64,000 nt of DNA from Fannyhessea vaginae DSM 15829 (lineage in GTDB: Bacteria > Actinomycetota > Coriobacteriia > Coriobacteriales > Atopobiaceae). Each line of letters begins with the position of its first letter. Position 1 is the stretch's first letter. Both the position numbers and the translations under genes were made by a program. Shown here one piece after another: positions 50,618-61,223 of the stretch. The notes under the pieces are model-generated. The model was not told the DNA's origin, did no database searches, and was given only the letters and a program-made list of their open reading frames with translations. The stretch lies in assembly GCF_000159235.2 (NCBI RefSeq), contig NZ_ACGK02000002.1, forward strand, positions 1 through 64,000, read 5' to 3'.

Positions 50618-53600
50618 CGGAGTCCTCACCGATGAAAAGATATTAGACGGGCTCAACGATCAACAAAAACAGATCGTCAAAACGCTTGCTTCTCCTTTAT
50701 TTGTAGAGGCAGGCGCTGGATCGGGTAAAACCTTTACGCTTACCAAACGCGTATTGTGGGCACTTACCAAGGGTTCAGGTCCAAACGGCACTGCATTTTT
50801 AGATGATGTATCGCAGGTATTAATTATTACCTTTACCCATGCAGCCGCTCACGAAATAAAAGAGCGCATTCGTTCTAGTTTGCGCGAAGCTCATATGCCT
50901 CAGCAGGCGCTTGAGGTAGATAATGCATGGATCAGCACGATTCATAGCATGTGTTCGAGGATACTTAAAACATACGCGCTTGACCTTGGCATAGATCCGC
51001 AATTTAGCATTGCGTCTGAAAACGACACCGTAAAACTTATGCGTCGTGCCGTTCAAGATGTTTTAAGTGATTATTATCATAAGCGTTTTGAGATCTCGGG
51101 TATGCGTTTATTGCTTGGGGCATATGAAATGGGAAGCATGGGCGATGTTTCCACGGGCTTTTTACCAACAGGGCTCTGCGATGTAATCTCTACCATTTCT
51201 CGTCAAGCAAAAATATATGCCGATGGATATGACGCTTTCACCAAGGTAGAGGATACAACGCTTGAGCCACGAATAGATGACATCATAGGCGGTCTTACTA
51301 CACTTTGTAACGCAGATGATATAACCGAAAAAGCTAAAGAAAAGCTTGCGCCTTGTACAGAATTTGCCTCGCGCTTAAAAAGCTGTTTGCAAAATCTTAC
51401 TCATACACTTGAATTTGCCACATCTGACGATGAAGTTATTGCCTCAAGTAATGATATATGCGCATGTTTGCAGGAGCTTCGCACAAAGCTTCCCACATCT
51501 GTTGGTAAGGCACATGCTCAAGAGCTTAAAACCCTTAAAGAAGATTTCGCATGCGCGCATGATAGTGTACGTTTTTTGGTGCTTAATCGCGCGTTTGATT
51601 TGTGTGTAGACATAGCGCGGCATGTGGATGAGCGATATATGCAACTTAAGCGTGAATGTTCTATGCTCGATAATGACGACTTAATCCACGAAACTCTGCG
51701 CGTTATCAAACATAATTCTTACATTGCCGCGCAACTCACGAATCGCTTTAAGTTGGTTATGGTTGATGAGTTTCAAGATACCGATACGGCGCAATTAGAG
51801 CTTATTTCTTTACTGTCAGGAAAAAATGCTGAGCACCTTACCACGGTCGGCGATGCACAGCAATCTATTTATGCATTTCGTGGTGCTGATGTTTCGGTAT
51901 TTAGAAAACGTGAAGCTACATGCCCATGCGCACTTAAACTTTGTGTTAACTATCGAAGCCATAAAGATATTTTGTCCTTTGTTGATAAAGTATGCGATGC
52001 AGGAACTCCTAGCAATCCAAAACAAGGTCTTGTCCAGCACTTTATGCACTTAGATGACAATCCTACACGTGACGCACACGCCTATAAAGCTCATGATCTT
52101 CCTCGTTTGGATGTAGAAATGGTAAAAGCGCCTTTCAAACGCGATGTTTGCGCACGTAAGGTGCTGGCTGCGGCGCTTGCACAGCGTATGTATGCGTATG
52201 TAAAGCACGGTCAAAAGCCTTCTGATATGGCACTTTTAGTGCGCTCCGCAACAAATGTTGATGTATATTTAGATGCCATTCGCGCACGCGGCCTTAATTG
52301 TGTGGTAAGTGGAGGTTCTACCTTTACATCTGCTCCCGAAGTGCAGGTTATGGCTCAGCTGCTACATGTTTTAGCCAATCCGTGCGATACACAAAACGGT
52401 CTTTTTGGCTTGTTGATTTCACCGTTATTTGCTCTCGACGAACAAGACCTTTTGCTTCTTGCGTCTATGAATCAGCCAACAAGTGATTTACCTGCAAAAC
52501 GTCCGATTGATCGTGGACTGGAGCATATGACATTTTACAAGGATATGCCTTGTTCTCTGCGTTTGCAGCGTGCTCACGATATTCTTATGCGCGCACGTAA
52601 TGAGCTTCCGTACAAAAGTGTTGCCGATGTATGTTTAGATGTTGTCAAACAGTCGGGCTGGTTGTTGCGGCTCGAAAAAGCAGGTACGACAACTATTCCT
52701 GTACGTGCAAATATTATGGCTGCACTTAGATATATAGATGAACTTACCAAAGATTTAGGTTTAGGGCCAGCGCGCGCCGCTCAAGAGTTTGACATTTGGC
52801 TTTCTCGCTCAAAGATTGCGCCGGCATCTCTTGCAGGTGATGATCAGGATTCAATTCAGGTTATGACAGTTCATGCTTCAAAAGGCTTGGAATTTCCGCT
52901 TGTCTTTTTAAGCGAATGGTATACCGAAGTACCTGCCGCTCCTCGCGTGATGTGTGTGTCTGTACCTAAGAGTTCAACAAAGCAGCCAGCATCTACAACA
53001 AAGCAGCCAACTCACGCCGACGCACATTCCTCGTCTTTAGACGCGCAAGAGACCGCGGCAAAGGTAGCTTGTATGCTGGTTCCGCCGTCATCAGATTTAA
53101 TGCCACATCAAAAATTTGATGAGGGGGTTGTAGAAGAACACGCGCCTGTGTGTTATAGCGAGTGGTTTGAGTATGGAAAACGTTTGGCTTCGCTTCGTGA
53201 TCGCGAAGAAAGCGCGCGTATTCTCTATGTAGGCTTAACGCGCGCACGCGAAGCATTGATTGTTGGTTTGCCTCTTGTTTCGGTTAAAGATGGCTATCGT
53301 GATACGCTTGCATTGCGCGTAGCTCAGGCTTTGGATATAACGGATGAACAAGCAGGACTTCACCATAAGGCATACGGTGGTTCTCAAGATGCTTCTGTTC
53401 GTGTGTTTGAGCTGCAACCTGATGATTCAGATACGCTTGTTATTAGAGGAAATCATGCACTTGAAGAGCTTGAAGGCTACAAGATTCCTCTTAAGCGTGA
53501 GCTTGTGTATAGCCTTAGCTTGCCGGTATCAGAAGCGTTTTCAATGTCACAGGATAAGAAGCAGGCTTCACCGTGTACAGACACGCTTAAGATACAAGAT

Positions 53601-54353
53601 GATAGAATGCATCCCAGCTCGCTACCCTTTGAACTGTATGATACAAATTCTTCGCAGAAAACGTATGACATTATAATGCAGCGCGCGTCAGCTGATTTTT
53701 ATAGTTTTTCTTCGATTAAAGACAGCATGGATCAAGATAAGCAAGCGCTTGCCTCACATGTTGATTCGAAAAAAGCAGACGCTGTGTCTGTTCAAGATGT
53801 GTCGATGAATACTTCCGATACAACACGCGCAACTGCACTAGGTTCGGCATTTCATCAACTTGCACAAAGTATGGTAGAATCGCAAAATCTGTTCCCCTCA
53901 GATGAACACATTGCGCGCATGTGTGCGTATTGGAAGTTATCTGCTGCAAAAGAGAAGCGGTTACGTGACGCGCTTTGGCGTTGGTGGAATTCTAACATTC
54001 GTCGTGAAGTTCTCACCTACGATACTATCCGTGCTGAAGTGCCGTTTTGTATCCAACGTGATTCGGCATACGGGCGCTATTATCATGGTGCATTCGACTT
54101 ATTAGCAACCTCTGCTTCGTCGCGTCATGCGCTTCTTATTGATTACAAAACAGGAGATCTGGGCTTGTCAAAAGAAGAGATTGCTGCTCGCCATGCATTG
54201 CAATCACAACTGTATGCCGATGTATTGTTGCATGCTGGTTATACAAGTGTGACCTGTGCGTTTGTTTGCGTTGAGTTAGACGATGGGCATGGACAACCTT
54301 ATGTAATTAAAACAGATTACAGCAGTTGTGAGGCTAAAAATCCTGCTTGCTAA
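50607..54353 (+). CDS. addA: AddA helicase-nuclease subunit (UvrD/REP family)
   Basis: 1248 residues. Superfamily 1 helicase motifs in order: Walker A EAGAGSGKTFTLT, VDEFQDTD (motif II), VGDAQQSIYAFRGAD (motif III), VMTVHASKGLEFPLVFL (motif V), and YVGLTRAREAL (motif VI). The C-terminal nuclease has LLIDYKTG (about 1175-1185). Together with AddB it unwinds and trims broken DNA ends. ATG 50607 with GGAAGGA upstream lies inside the addB end, so the two are coupled. Ser/Thr/Lys-rich inserts at about 790-850 and 985-1075 are longer than I would expect. Confidence 0.92.
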   Translation: MKTSGVLTDEKILDGLNDQQKQIVKTLASPLFVEAGAGSGKTFTLTKRVLWALTKGSGPNGTAFLDDVSQVLIITFTHAAAHEIKERIRSSLREAHMPQQALEVDNAWISTIHSMCSRILKTYALDLGIDPQFSIASENDTVKLMRRAVQDVLSDYYHKRFEISGMRLLLGAYEMGSMGDVSTGFLPTGLCDVISTISRQAKIYADGYDAFTKVEDTTLEPRIDDIIGGLTTLCNADDITEKAKEKLAPCTEFASRLKSCLQNLTHTLEFATSDDEVIASSNDICACLQELRTKLPTSVGKAHAQELKTLKEDFACAHDSVRFLVLNRAFDLCVDIARHVDERYMQLKRECSMLDNDDLIHETLRVIKHNSYIAAQLTNRFKLVMVDEFQDTDTAQLELISLLSGKNAEHLTTVGDAQQSIYAFRGADVSVFRKREATCPCALKLCVNYRSHKDILSFVDKVCDAGTPSNPKQGLVQHFMHLDDNPTRDAHAYKAHDLPRLDVEMVKAPFKRDVCARKVLAAALAQRMYAYVKHGQKPSDMALLVRSATNVDVYLDAIRARGLNCVVSGGSTFTSAPEVQVMAQLLHVLANPCDTQNGLFGLLISPLFALDEQDLLLLASMNQPTSDLPAKRPIDRGLEHMTFYKDMPCSLRLQRAHDILMRARNELPYKSVADVCLDVVKQSGWLLRLEKAGTTTIPVRANIMAALRYIDELTKDLGLGPARAAQEFDIWLSRSKIAPASLAGDDQDSIQVMTVHASKGLEFPLVFLSEWYTEVPAAPRVMCVSVPKSSTKQPASTTKQPTHADAHSSSLDAQETAAKVACMLVPPSSDLMPHQKFDEGVVEEHAPVCYSEWFEYGKRLASLRDREESARILYVGLTRAREALIVGLPLVSVKDGYRDTLALRVAQALDITDEQAGLHHKAYGGSQDASVRVFELQPDDSDTLVIRGNHALEELEGYKIPLKRELVYSLSLPVSEAFSMSQDKKQASPCTDTLKIQDDRMHPSSLPFELYDTNSSQKTYDIIMQRASADFYSFSSIKDSMDQDKQALASHVDSKKADAVSVQDVSMNTSDTTRATALGSAFHQLAQSMVESQNLFPSDEHIARMCAYWKLSAAKEKRLRDALWRWWNSNIRREVLTYDTIRAEVPFCIQRDSAYGRYYHGAFDLLATSASSRHALLIDYKTGDLGLSKEEIAARHALQSQLYADVLLHAGYTSVTCAFVCVELDDGHGQPYVIKTDYSSCEAKNPAC

Positions 54354-54361
54354 AAAGAAGG

Positions 54362-54425
54362 ACATACGATTACGATAAAACAGCTACGATAGATAACGCT
54401 ACGATATATACAGCTACAATAGACG
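54362..54425. repeat. Short AT-rich direct repeats between addA and dnaE
   Basis: Four imperfect copies of a unit like CAGCTACGATA fill the 87-bp gap. Non-coding; function unknown. Confidence 0.5.
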
Positions 54426-54440
54426 AAATTTGAGGGAATA

Positions 54441-57400
54441 ATGGCTTTTGTTCATTTGCATAATCATTCGTTTTTTTCTGTTTTGGACGCATCAACTTCC
54501 ATTCAGAATATGGTGGACGCAGCAGTTGCTCAACACATGCACGCGCTTGCACTTACCGATCATGCGTATATGTTTGGGATCCCCGATTTCGATTTAGCAT
54601 GCAGAAAATATAACGATAATGCTGCCGATATGAAGCAGTACAAGCACGACGTTGAATGCTATGAAAAACAGTGGGATAACAAAGAGCCTAAGCCAGATGA
54701 CCCTGACGCTGCGCCTCACGATAGATGTCATGCACAATGGGAAAAAGATAAACGCGTATGGGATGAAACGCATGATATCGAGCGCGTTCGTGCACAAAAA
54801 CCTGAGCTTCTTATTAAGCCTATTTTTGGATGTGAGGCAAACCTCATTCCTGATCAGTGTATCGAAAAAGGAACGCCGCAAAAACGTTATCACCTAACGC
54901 TTTTGGTAAAGAATGCTGTGGGCTACGTTAACTTAATGAAAATGATGTCACTTGCGGCAAACCAAATGATGTATTACAAGCCTCGTACTACGTTTGCCAT
55001 GTTGGAAAAGTATCATGAAGGCCTTATTTGTTTAAGCGGTTGTGCGCATGGTGTTATCGCTCAAATGATAGTTACGCAGCAATACGATGCAGCGCGCGCG
55101 TGGGCACAAAAATTTAAAGCTTTGTTTGGTGATGATTTTTATCTTGAAATCCAAGATCACGGTGTTTCTTTGGATTCTTGGAACGGTATGTCCGAACAAA
55201 TGATCGCACAACGCATTGTTCAGCTGGGAAAAGAAGAGGGAATAGCTGTTGTTGCAACTAATGACAATCATTATTTTCATCAAGATGACGTTGAAACGCG
55301 CGATATCTTAAGCTGTATTGGTGCCAACACCCACCTCGACGAAAATTACCAGTCAACGCTTCCCGGTTCGGAGTTTTATTTTAAGTCCGAAGAACAAATG
55401 CGCGCACTGTTTGCATGGGTTCCTGAGGCCGTAGACGAAAGCGTTCGCATAGCCGCAAAATGTTCGTTTGAGCTTGACTGGACGCACATGTATCTTCCTA
55501 AGTTTCCTGGTTTGCGCGAAGGTGAAACATCAGAGGAGCGTTTCCGTAGCGAATGCGAACAAGGTTTGGCGCGTAAATACGGCAAACAATGGCAAGACGT
55601 TACCATTAACGGTGTAAATGTAAAAGAACGTTTTGAATATGAATATGGCGTTATTTGTTTTAAGGGTTTTGCTGACTACTTTTTAATTGTTCAAGAATAT
55701 GTCCGATGGGCAAAAGAGCATGGTATTGGTGTAGGCCCTGGTCGTGGTTCTGCGGCAGGTGCTATTGTTGCATACGCTATGGACATTACGGCATTTGACC
55801 CGCTTGAAAACGGCCTGATGTTTGAGCGTTTCTTGTCGCTTGAGCGTACCGAGATGCCCGATATTGATATGGACTTCGACGATGAGCGTCGTTTGGAAGT
55901 TGTGCAACATGTTCGTGAACTGTATGGTTCTGATCGTGTGTGTCACGTTATTACGTACTCAACCATTAAGGCAAAACAGGCAATTAACGATGCCGCTCGT
56001 GTTTTGGGGTATCCCGTTGCAACTGCGCAAAAATTGTCCAAAATGGTTTCAAGTGACCCAAAGACTAAGCTCAAATTTGTGCTTTCAAAAACTGAAGGCA
56101 AAGAGGACATGTATAACCCCGATTTTGTGGATGCTTACCATAATAATGGTGATGAGCACCGCATTATTGATGCTGCGCGCTCTATTGAAGGTATCATTCG
56201 TGGCGAAGGCGTGCATGCCTGCGCTATTCTTATTGCACCAACACCTGTTAATGACCACGTTCCCACTAAGCTTGACACCAAAGGTGGCGTAGAAATTACC
56301 CAATACGAAGGACATTCCGTTGCGGATATGGGTCTGTTAAAGATGGACTTTTTGGGTTTGCGTACCTTAACCGTTATTTCTAAAGCACTTGATAACATTC
56401 GTGCTAGTTATCCCGACTTAAGCAAGCTTGATTCTTTGGGTGATGGAGTTAAAGCTTGCCTTAAACCAGGAGCTACTTGCATTGATATTGATCCGCAAAA
56501 AATACCTTTTACCGATCCGCGCATTTTTCAGTTGGTTGGTTCGGGACGAACTGCTGGCGTGTTCCAAATTGAATCGGAAGGCATGACAGCAACCATCAAA
56601 AATATGAAACCAAAAGAGTTTCGCCAAATTGTAGCTTTAATTGCCTTGTATCGTCCGGGACCTTTGGGTGCAGGCATGGTAACAAGCTACATTAACCGTA
56701 TGAACGGTCGTGAACCTGTTGTCTTTTATGATGACAGACTTTCAGACATTTTGGACGAAACATACGGAACTATTGTATATCAAGAGCAGGTTATGCAGAT
56801 TTCGGTAAAAATGAGTGGTTTTTCTAAAGGAGAGAGCGACTCTAAAATCAGAAAACCTGTTGCAAAGAAAAAAATTGCGCTTTTAACCAGTACCATTTTT
56901 CACTGGGAAAACGGTCGAGATGAAACAACGTATGACCACTGGATGAATGGTGCAAGTGCAAACGGCTATAAAAAAGAAGTTGCACAACGTATTTGGGACG
57001 ATGTTTTGGAATTTGCGTCGTATGCGTTTAACAAATCGCACTCTGCAGGCTATGCTATTTTGGTTATGCAAACAGCCTGGTTAAAAGCATATTTTCCGCG
57101 TGAATACATGGCGTCGGTACTTACATCGTATATGGGTAAAACCAACAAAATTGTCCACTATATTAGTGCATGTAATCACGAGGGTATTAAAATTTTGCCT
57201 CCTGATATTAACGAGTCTGGTCGTGATTTTACGGCAACACCACAAGGAATTCGTTTTGGATTTGCTGGTATTCGCGGTGTTGGTGAAAATGTTGGTATTG
57301 CTATTATGCAAGAACGCAAGAAAAACGGCCCATTTGCAAATTTGCATGATTTTGTGAAGCGCGTTAATTCTGCTCAGGCAAACCGCCGTGTTGTAGAAGC

Positions 57401-58349
57401 TCTTATCAAGGCTGGTGCGTTTGATTCGTGTGGCTATCCACGCAAGCAGCTTATGGGATTTATTGATAAAAACAATCCTAAAAATATTATAGATGAGGCT
57501 GCACGTCACGAAAAAGATCGTTCGATGGGACAACTGTCGCTGTTTGATTATTTTGGAACGGTTGAAGGATCGGGATTTGAAGAAAAAATTCCTCCTGCAG
57601 ATCCGCATGATCGCTGGGAAGACGGATTTATGCTTTCGCAAGAGCGCGAAGTATTAGGTATTTATGTTACCGACCACCCTCTGCGCCCGTATCAGGTTGC
57701 TTTGCGTCGTTCGCGTGATTTTACCTTAAGTGAGCTGGAAGAAAGCAAAGAAGTTATTGACGAGCAAAGCGGCGCCACGCATTTGGAATATAAAGTTCCC
57801 GAAGGAAAAACAATACATTTAGCAGGCATGACAGCAACAGGTCTTATTCAGCGTCGCCTTACTAAAACGGGAAAACAGATGGCTATTGTTACGCTCGAAG
57901 ATATGGAAGGACAAATTCCTTTAGTTGTATTTCCTAAGGTGTTTGAGGCTTCATCTGCGCTGCTTAAAGGTGAAGTTTTGGAGTCGCTTGATAGCAGTGG
58001 CGAAAATATTTTCATCAAAGTTACTGGTAAACTTGAGCGTGGCGAGCGAGGTAATCAAGTTATTGTAGAGACTTTGGCACCGCTTCAGCTTTCGGGTGCA
58101 ATTAACTCAATTCATGTTATAGAAATCGGCCTTTCTACGTCAAAACTCTCTACGCCTTATTTTGAAATGCTGCGGAGCGTGCTTGTGCGCTATCCTGGAC
58201 TTGATAGGGTTGAGTTGCTGTACGAAAGTTCGGCACATGATATTATGCATATGGAGTTACCTCTTACGGTAGATGCGTGCGATCCGCTGCTCAAGGCCGA
58301 GATTGAGGATATGTTTGGTTCGGATTGTCGAGTGAGTGTGTTTATCTAA
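54441..58349 (+). CDS. dnaE: DNA polymerase III subunit alpha
   Basis: 1302 residues. The N-terminal PHP domain starts VHLHNHSFFSVLDAS; the catalytic aspartates lie in PDIDMDFDD (about 473-481); GVGPGRGSAAG, the YQEQVMQIS motif, and a C-terminal helix-hairpin-helix and OB-fold region (TATGLIQRR) are present. It is the replicative polymerase. A highly charged insert of about 55 residues (about 52-107) interrupts the PHP domain between CRKYNDNAADM and IKPIFGCEANL. ATG 54441 follows GAGGG. The length is slightly above the usual 1150-1200. Confidence 0.95.
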   Translation: MAFVHLHNHSFFSVLDASTSIQNMVDAAVAQHMHALALTDHAYMFGIPDFDLACRKYNDNAADMKQYKHDVECYEKQWDNKEPKPDDPDAAPHDRCHAQWEKDKRVWDETHDIERVRAQKPELLIKPIFGCEANLIPDQCIEKGTPQKRYHLTLLVKNAVGYVNLMKMMSLAANQMMYYKPRTTFAMLEKYHEGLICLSGCAHGVIAQMIVTQQYDAARAWAQKFKALFGDDFYLEIQDHGVSLDSWNGMSEQMIAQRIVQLGKEEGIAVVATNDNHYFHQDDVETRDILSCIGANTHLDENYQSTLPGSEFYFKSEEQMRALFAWVPEAVDESVRIAAKCSFELDWTHMYLPKFPGLREGETSEERFRSECEQGLARKYGKQWQDVTINGVNVKERFEYEYGVICFKGFADYFLIVQEYVRWAKEHGIGVGPGRGSAAGAIVAYAMDITAFDPLENGLMFERFLSLERTEMPDIDMDFDDERRLEVVQHVRELYGSDRVCHVITYSTIKAKQAINDAARVLGYPVATAQKLSKMVSSDPKTKLKFVLSKTEGKEDMYNPDFVDAYHNNGDEHRIIDAARSIEGIIRGEGVHACAILIAPTPVNDHVPTKLDTKGGVEITQYEGHSVADMGLLKMDFLGLRTLTVISKALDNIRASYPDLSKLDSLGDGVKACLKPGATCIDIDPQKIPFTDPRIFQLVGSGRTAGVFQIESEGMTATIKNMKPKEFRQIVALIALYRPGPLGAGMVTSYINRMNGREPVVFYDDRLSDILDETYGTIVYQEQVMQISVKMSGFSKGESDSKIRKPVAKKKIALLTSTIFHWENGRDETTYDHWMNGASANGYKKEVAQRIWDDVLEFASYAFNKSHSAGYAILVMQTAWLKAYFPREYMASVLTSYMGKTNKIVHYISACNHEGIKILPPDINESGRDFTATPQGIRFGFAGIRGVGENVGIAIMQERKKNGPFANLHDFVKRVNSAQANRRVVEALIKAGAFDSCGYPRKQLMGFIDKNNPKNIIDEAARHEKDRSMGQLSLFDYFGTVEGSGFEEKIPPADPHDRWEDGFMLSQEREVLGIYVTDHPLRPYQVALRRSRDFTLSELEESKEVIDEQSGATHLEYKVPEGKTIHLAGMTATGLIQRRLTKTGKQMAIVTLEDMEGQIPLVVFPKVFEASSALLKGEVLESLDSSGENIFIKVTGKLERGERGNQVIVETLAPLQLSGAINSIHVIEIGLSTSKLSTPYFEMLRSVLVRYPGLDRVELLYESSAHDIMHMELPLTVDACDPLLKAEIEDMFGSDCRVSVFI

Positions 58350-58453
58350 AGGGTTGTAAGCGCGCTCGGTAAGAGTTGCGTGAGTTCAACGCATGATACC
58401 ATGCTTACTCAAATGGCGTTGTGCGGTGTTAGTATAAAGTTTTGGAGCGATTC

Positions 58454-61138
58454 ATGAATATATTGATGGTACATACGCGTCTTATTTGTTCAACAGTTGC
58501 CGAAATGCTTGCCAAGCTTGAAGAACTTGACGCATATGCTACACGTCATGCAGTTGATTTAATTATTGTTCCACGTAGTTTTACCAATGCGTGCTTGAAA
58601 GTAGGTACAGCAGATCCATCTTCTTTGGCGCACTCTTCGCGCTGTGATGATTTAGATGTGCGCTTGCGCTGCTTGTATACCATGGCGCTCCATGTGAAAA
58701 CACCTTTGTTAGCTCCTTGTGATTGGAGTTTTGCCTCGCGTGAGTATCCGTGCGCATTTCTTCTTGAAGAACGCTTGCCGCGTCGTGTTACTCGTTTTAG
58801 CTTGTGTCATCAAAGATTTGTGTGTACATTTTCGCCGCGTAATTTAGATGCATACAAAAAATACGAGCCACATGGAATCATTCTGTTTGACTCTCAACCA
58901 CTTTCGCTCTCGTCTGCGCTCGAGTTTGTAAATGCGTCTGCACATACGCCTTCAAGTACGGCTGAAAACACGCCTTCAAATACGTCTGCACATACGGCTG
59001 AACGCACGGCTGAAAATGCAGCTCCTGATACAGCTGCAAACAAGTTTGCGCGCGTAACGCCGTTTATGCAGGATACTTTGATAACTCCTACGATATGTCC
59101 TGTATATGTAGTGCCAAGTATTGGTTGTATAAACAACAAACTTTATGTAGCACCAAGTTTTGTTTTGCAGCCACATGGAACAATGAGCGCGTATTGTGCA
59201 CCCTTTGAACAGCGCTTTTGTTTGTATAACACCGATCAATCGCCAACATCTAAAGACAAACTATCAACTCAAAAACTGTCAACTCGTATTCAAAAAAATC
59301 CTGACTATGCTTACATGCATATATGGGATGCGCTTTGTATGGGTATCCAAGACAGGTGCGCGATGTTTGGCGCGCGTGAAGTTGTTTGCGTCATGGATGG
59401 TGGTCTTGCAAGTAGCGTGCTTGCGGCGTTATTGGTTGATGCACTTGGTGCTTTGCACGTGCACGCGTTGATTGCACCTCGTGAATGCTCGTATGATTTT
59501 ACGGCTGCCAACACATTGGCAACTGCGTTAGGAATTGATGCTCGTACCTGCAACGATATGTCATACGGTCAAGGTTTTAGAACGTTGCAAGAAAAAATAC
59601 ATGTTCGCGAAGGTGCACTTGTTGGCTATGCACAAACATGGGCACAAACGCTTTCGGCTGTGTTGGTAAGTTCGTGCGACAAGCTTTCGTATATGCTGGG
59701 TGTATACACACTTTTTGATACATGTACTCGCATTGCTCCGCTTGCCGACCTCTTGCGCTGTGATGTTGAGCGTCTTGCTCGTGCTCGCATGACTCGTTCG
59801 GCTCTTTTTTCAACCTGTGAATATAAAAATATTGAATATCAAAGGCTGCAAGAACACCTGTCTGTGCCTGCTACCTGTGATGTTCGTACACTTGATAGCA
59901 ACTTGCAGAACTATCTTCACCAGCGTGTATCAGCGTCTGATCAGTCTCACGCCACTCAATCTGGCGCCACTCAAGAAGTAATTGACTTCTTTACTTCGTG
60001 TTTGCATAAACTTTCTCACACGCTTGCAGCACCATTTGATACGTTTACGCTTTCTAACTGCCCCATTTCGGCATGCATTTTAGCTGCTCAAGCTGATACG
60101 TTATCAACCGCTCTGGTACCAACAGACCTGTCGTCACAGCTGTTTCAAAAGATAGACCTGTCGTTGATGAAGGCTTTTTCTCGTTCGCCTGAGTCTTTGC
60201 TCAAATTGTTCGGAGCAGATGACGACGATGCCGACCCAGACGATGCCGACCCAGACGATCCGTATCTCGACGATGATGACGACGACGATGAACTTGATGA
60301 GGACATTCTTTTGCGCGCAACCGGCGCGCGTGATGTGGACCCAAGCGCTGATAGGGACGTTATAAAACATGCACAATCTCTTAAAGCATGGCTTGAGAGT
60401 CATGGTTTTCAAACGCTTCCTGTTGCAGGTGGGTTTATGACGGTGGGTAATGCCCACGACATTGACGAAGACGAATTACGCAAGCTCTTGCAATCGCTTC
60501 CGGGCGATATAGATAGTCACATTATGCAGGCTAATATTGAAGTTCCAAGTGATTCTGTAAGCGACTTTGAAACATTTATGAAAGATATTCAGCGTGTGTT
60601 TAATAAAACGTCTGATGATTCACAAGAGCATACCTCAGACGACACTCAAAGCAATACATCGGATAAGACAATTGATAAATTTATTCGTGATCTGCAACAT
60701 GCGTTTGATCTCAAAAATAAGATGAGCTCTCAAAAAGCAGCTCGTGCACAGGTGCGTTCGCAAGATCAGTCGATTCAAGATTTGGTGGACGATATTTTGA
60801 ACGCGCGCCCGCTCTCACATGAAGAAAGCTTTTATATTTTAGACAATCAGCTTGATACGTTTGAAAATATGGAGTTTCGTGCAAACGATACCCATCAGTC
60901 ACATGCACATGATGCCTCGTTTACCAAACTTATGAATAAAAAGCTTACCTCGGCGCATGCCGAGCGTCATCTGAAATTTATTTTGGGAACAGTGCGTGAC
61001 TTTTGCTATGGTGGCGTATTTTATAATCATGCGCAGCGTCCCACGCGTACATCTCATGCAAATGCATCATCTGTATCGGGTACGTCTTTGCAGATGACGC
61101 ACGAGTTAGATGACAATAATCCGTATTCTGAAAACTAA
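58454..61138 (+). CDS. NAD+ synthetase-like protein with lost catalytic motifs and acidic C-terminal extension
   Basis: 894 residues from ATG 58454 (TTGGAGCG upstream). Residues 1-265 resemble a decayed nitrilase-type amidase domain as found in glutamine-dependent NadE; the expected C-E-D nucleophile region reads ILFDSQP, and an Ala/Thr-rich insert follows. Residues about 290-500 clearly align with the NAD synthetase domain (REVVCVMDGGLASSVLAAL, then LLVDALG, VHALIAP). The ATP-binding S-G-G-x-D-S loop is changed to D-G-G-L-A-S at 315-320, and the T-S-N-K-x-E motif to SSCDKLS. From about 585 there is an Asp tract, then 300 residues of low similarity to anything I know. It is probably non-catalytic, perhaps regulatory. 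It lies between dnaE and ruvC, all in the same direction. Confidence 0.72.
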   Translation: MNILMVHTRLICSTVAEMLAKLEELDAYATRHAVDLIIVPRSFTNACLKVGTADPSSLAHSSRCDDLDVRLRCLYTMALHVKTPLLAPCDWSFASREYPCAFLLEERLPRRVTRFSLCHQRFVCTFSPRNLDAYKKYEPHGIILFDSQPLSLSSALEFVNASAHTPSSTAENTPSNTSAHTAERTAENAAPDTAANKFARVTPFMQDTLITPTICPVYVVPSIGCINNKLYVAPSFVLQPHGTMSAYCAPFEQRFCLYNTDQSPTSKDKLSTQKLSTRIQKNPDYAYMHIWDALCMGIQDRCAMFGAREVVCVMDGGLASSVLAALLVDALGALHVHALIAPRECSYDFTAANTLATALGIDARTCNDMSYGQGFRTLQEKIHVREGALVGYAQTWAQTLSAVLVSSCDKLSYMLGVYTLFDTCTRIAPLADLLRCDVERLARARMTRSALFSTCEYKNIEYQRLQEHLSVPATCDVRTLDSNLQNYLHQRVSASDQSHATQSGATQEVIDFFTSCLHKLSHTLAAPFDTFTLSNCPISACILAAQADTLSTALVPTDLSSQLFQKIDLSLMKAFSRSPESLLKLFGADDDDADPDDADPDDPYLDDDDDDDELDEDILLRATGARDVDPSADRDVIKHAQSLKAWLESHGFQTLPVAGGFMTVGNAHDIDEDELRKLLQSLPGDIDSHIMQANIEVPSDSVSDFETFMKDIQRVFNKTSDDSQEHTSDDTQSNTSDKTIDKFIRDLQHAFDLKNKMSSQKAARAQVRSQDQSIQDLVDDILNARPLSHEESFYILDNQLDTFENMEFRANDTHQSHAHDASFTKLMNKKLTSAHAERHLKFILGTVRDFCYGGVFYNHAQRPTRTSHANASSVSGTSLQMTHELDDNNPYSEN

Positions 61139-61171
61139 GTCCTTAAATCTCATCCACATTGTCAAAGAATC

Positions 61172-61180
61172 TGATATACT
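61172..61180 (+). promoter_or_regulatory. Extended -10 promoter candidate for ruvCAB
   Basis: TGATATACT fits an extended -10 element (TGnTATAAT) about 45 bp before ATG 61224. I see no good -35 at the usual distance. Confidence 0.4.
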
Positions 61181-61223
61181 AGAACTAATGTTCCGGTTAT
61201 CGGGATGATACTAAGGAGATAGC

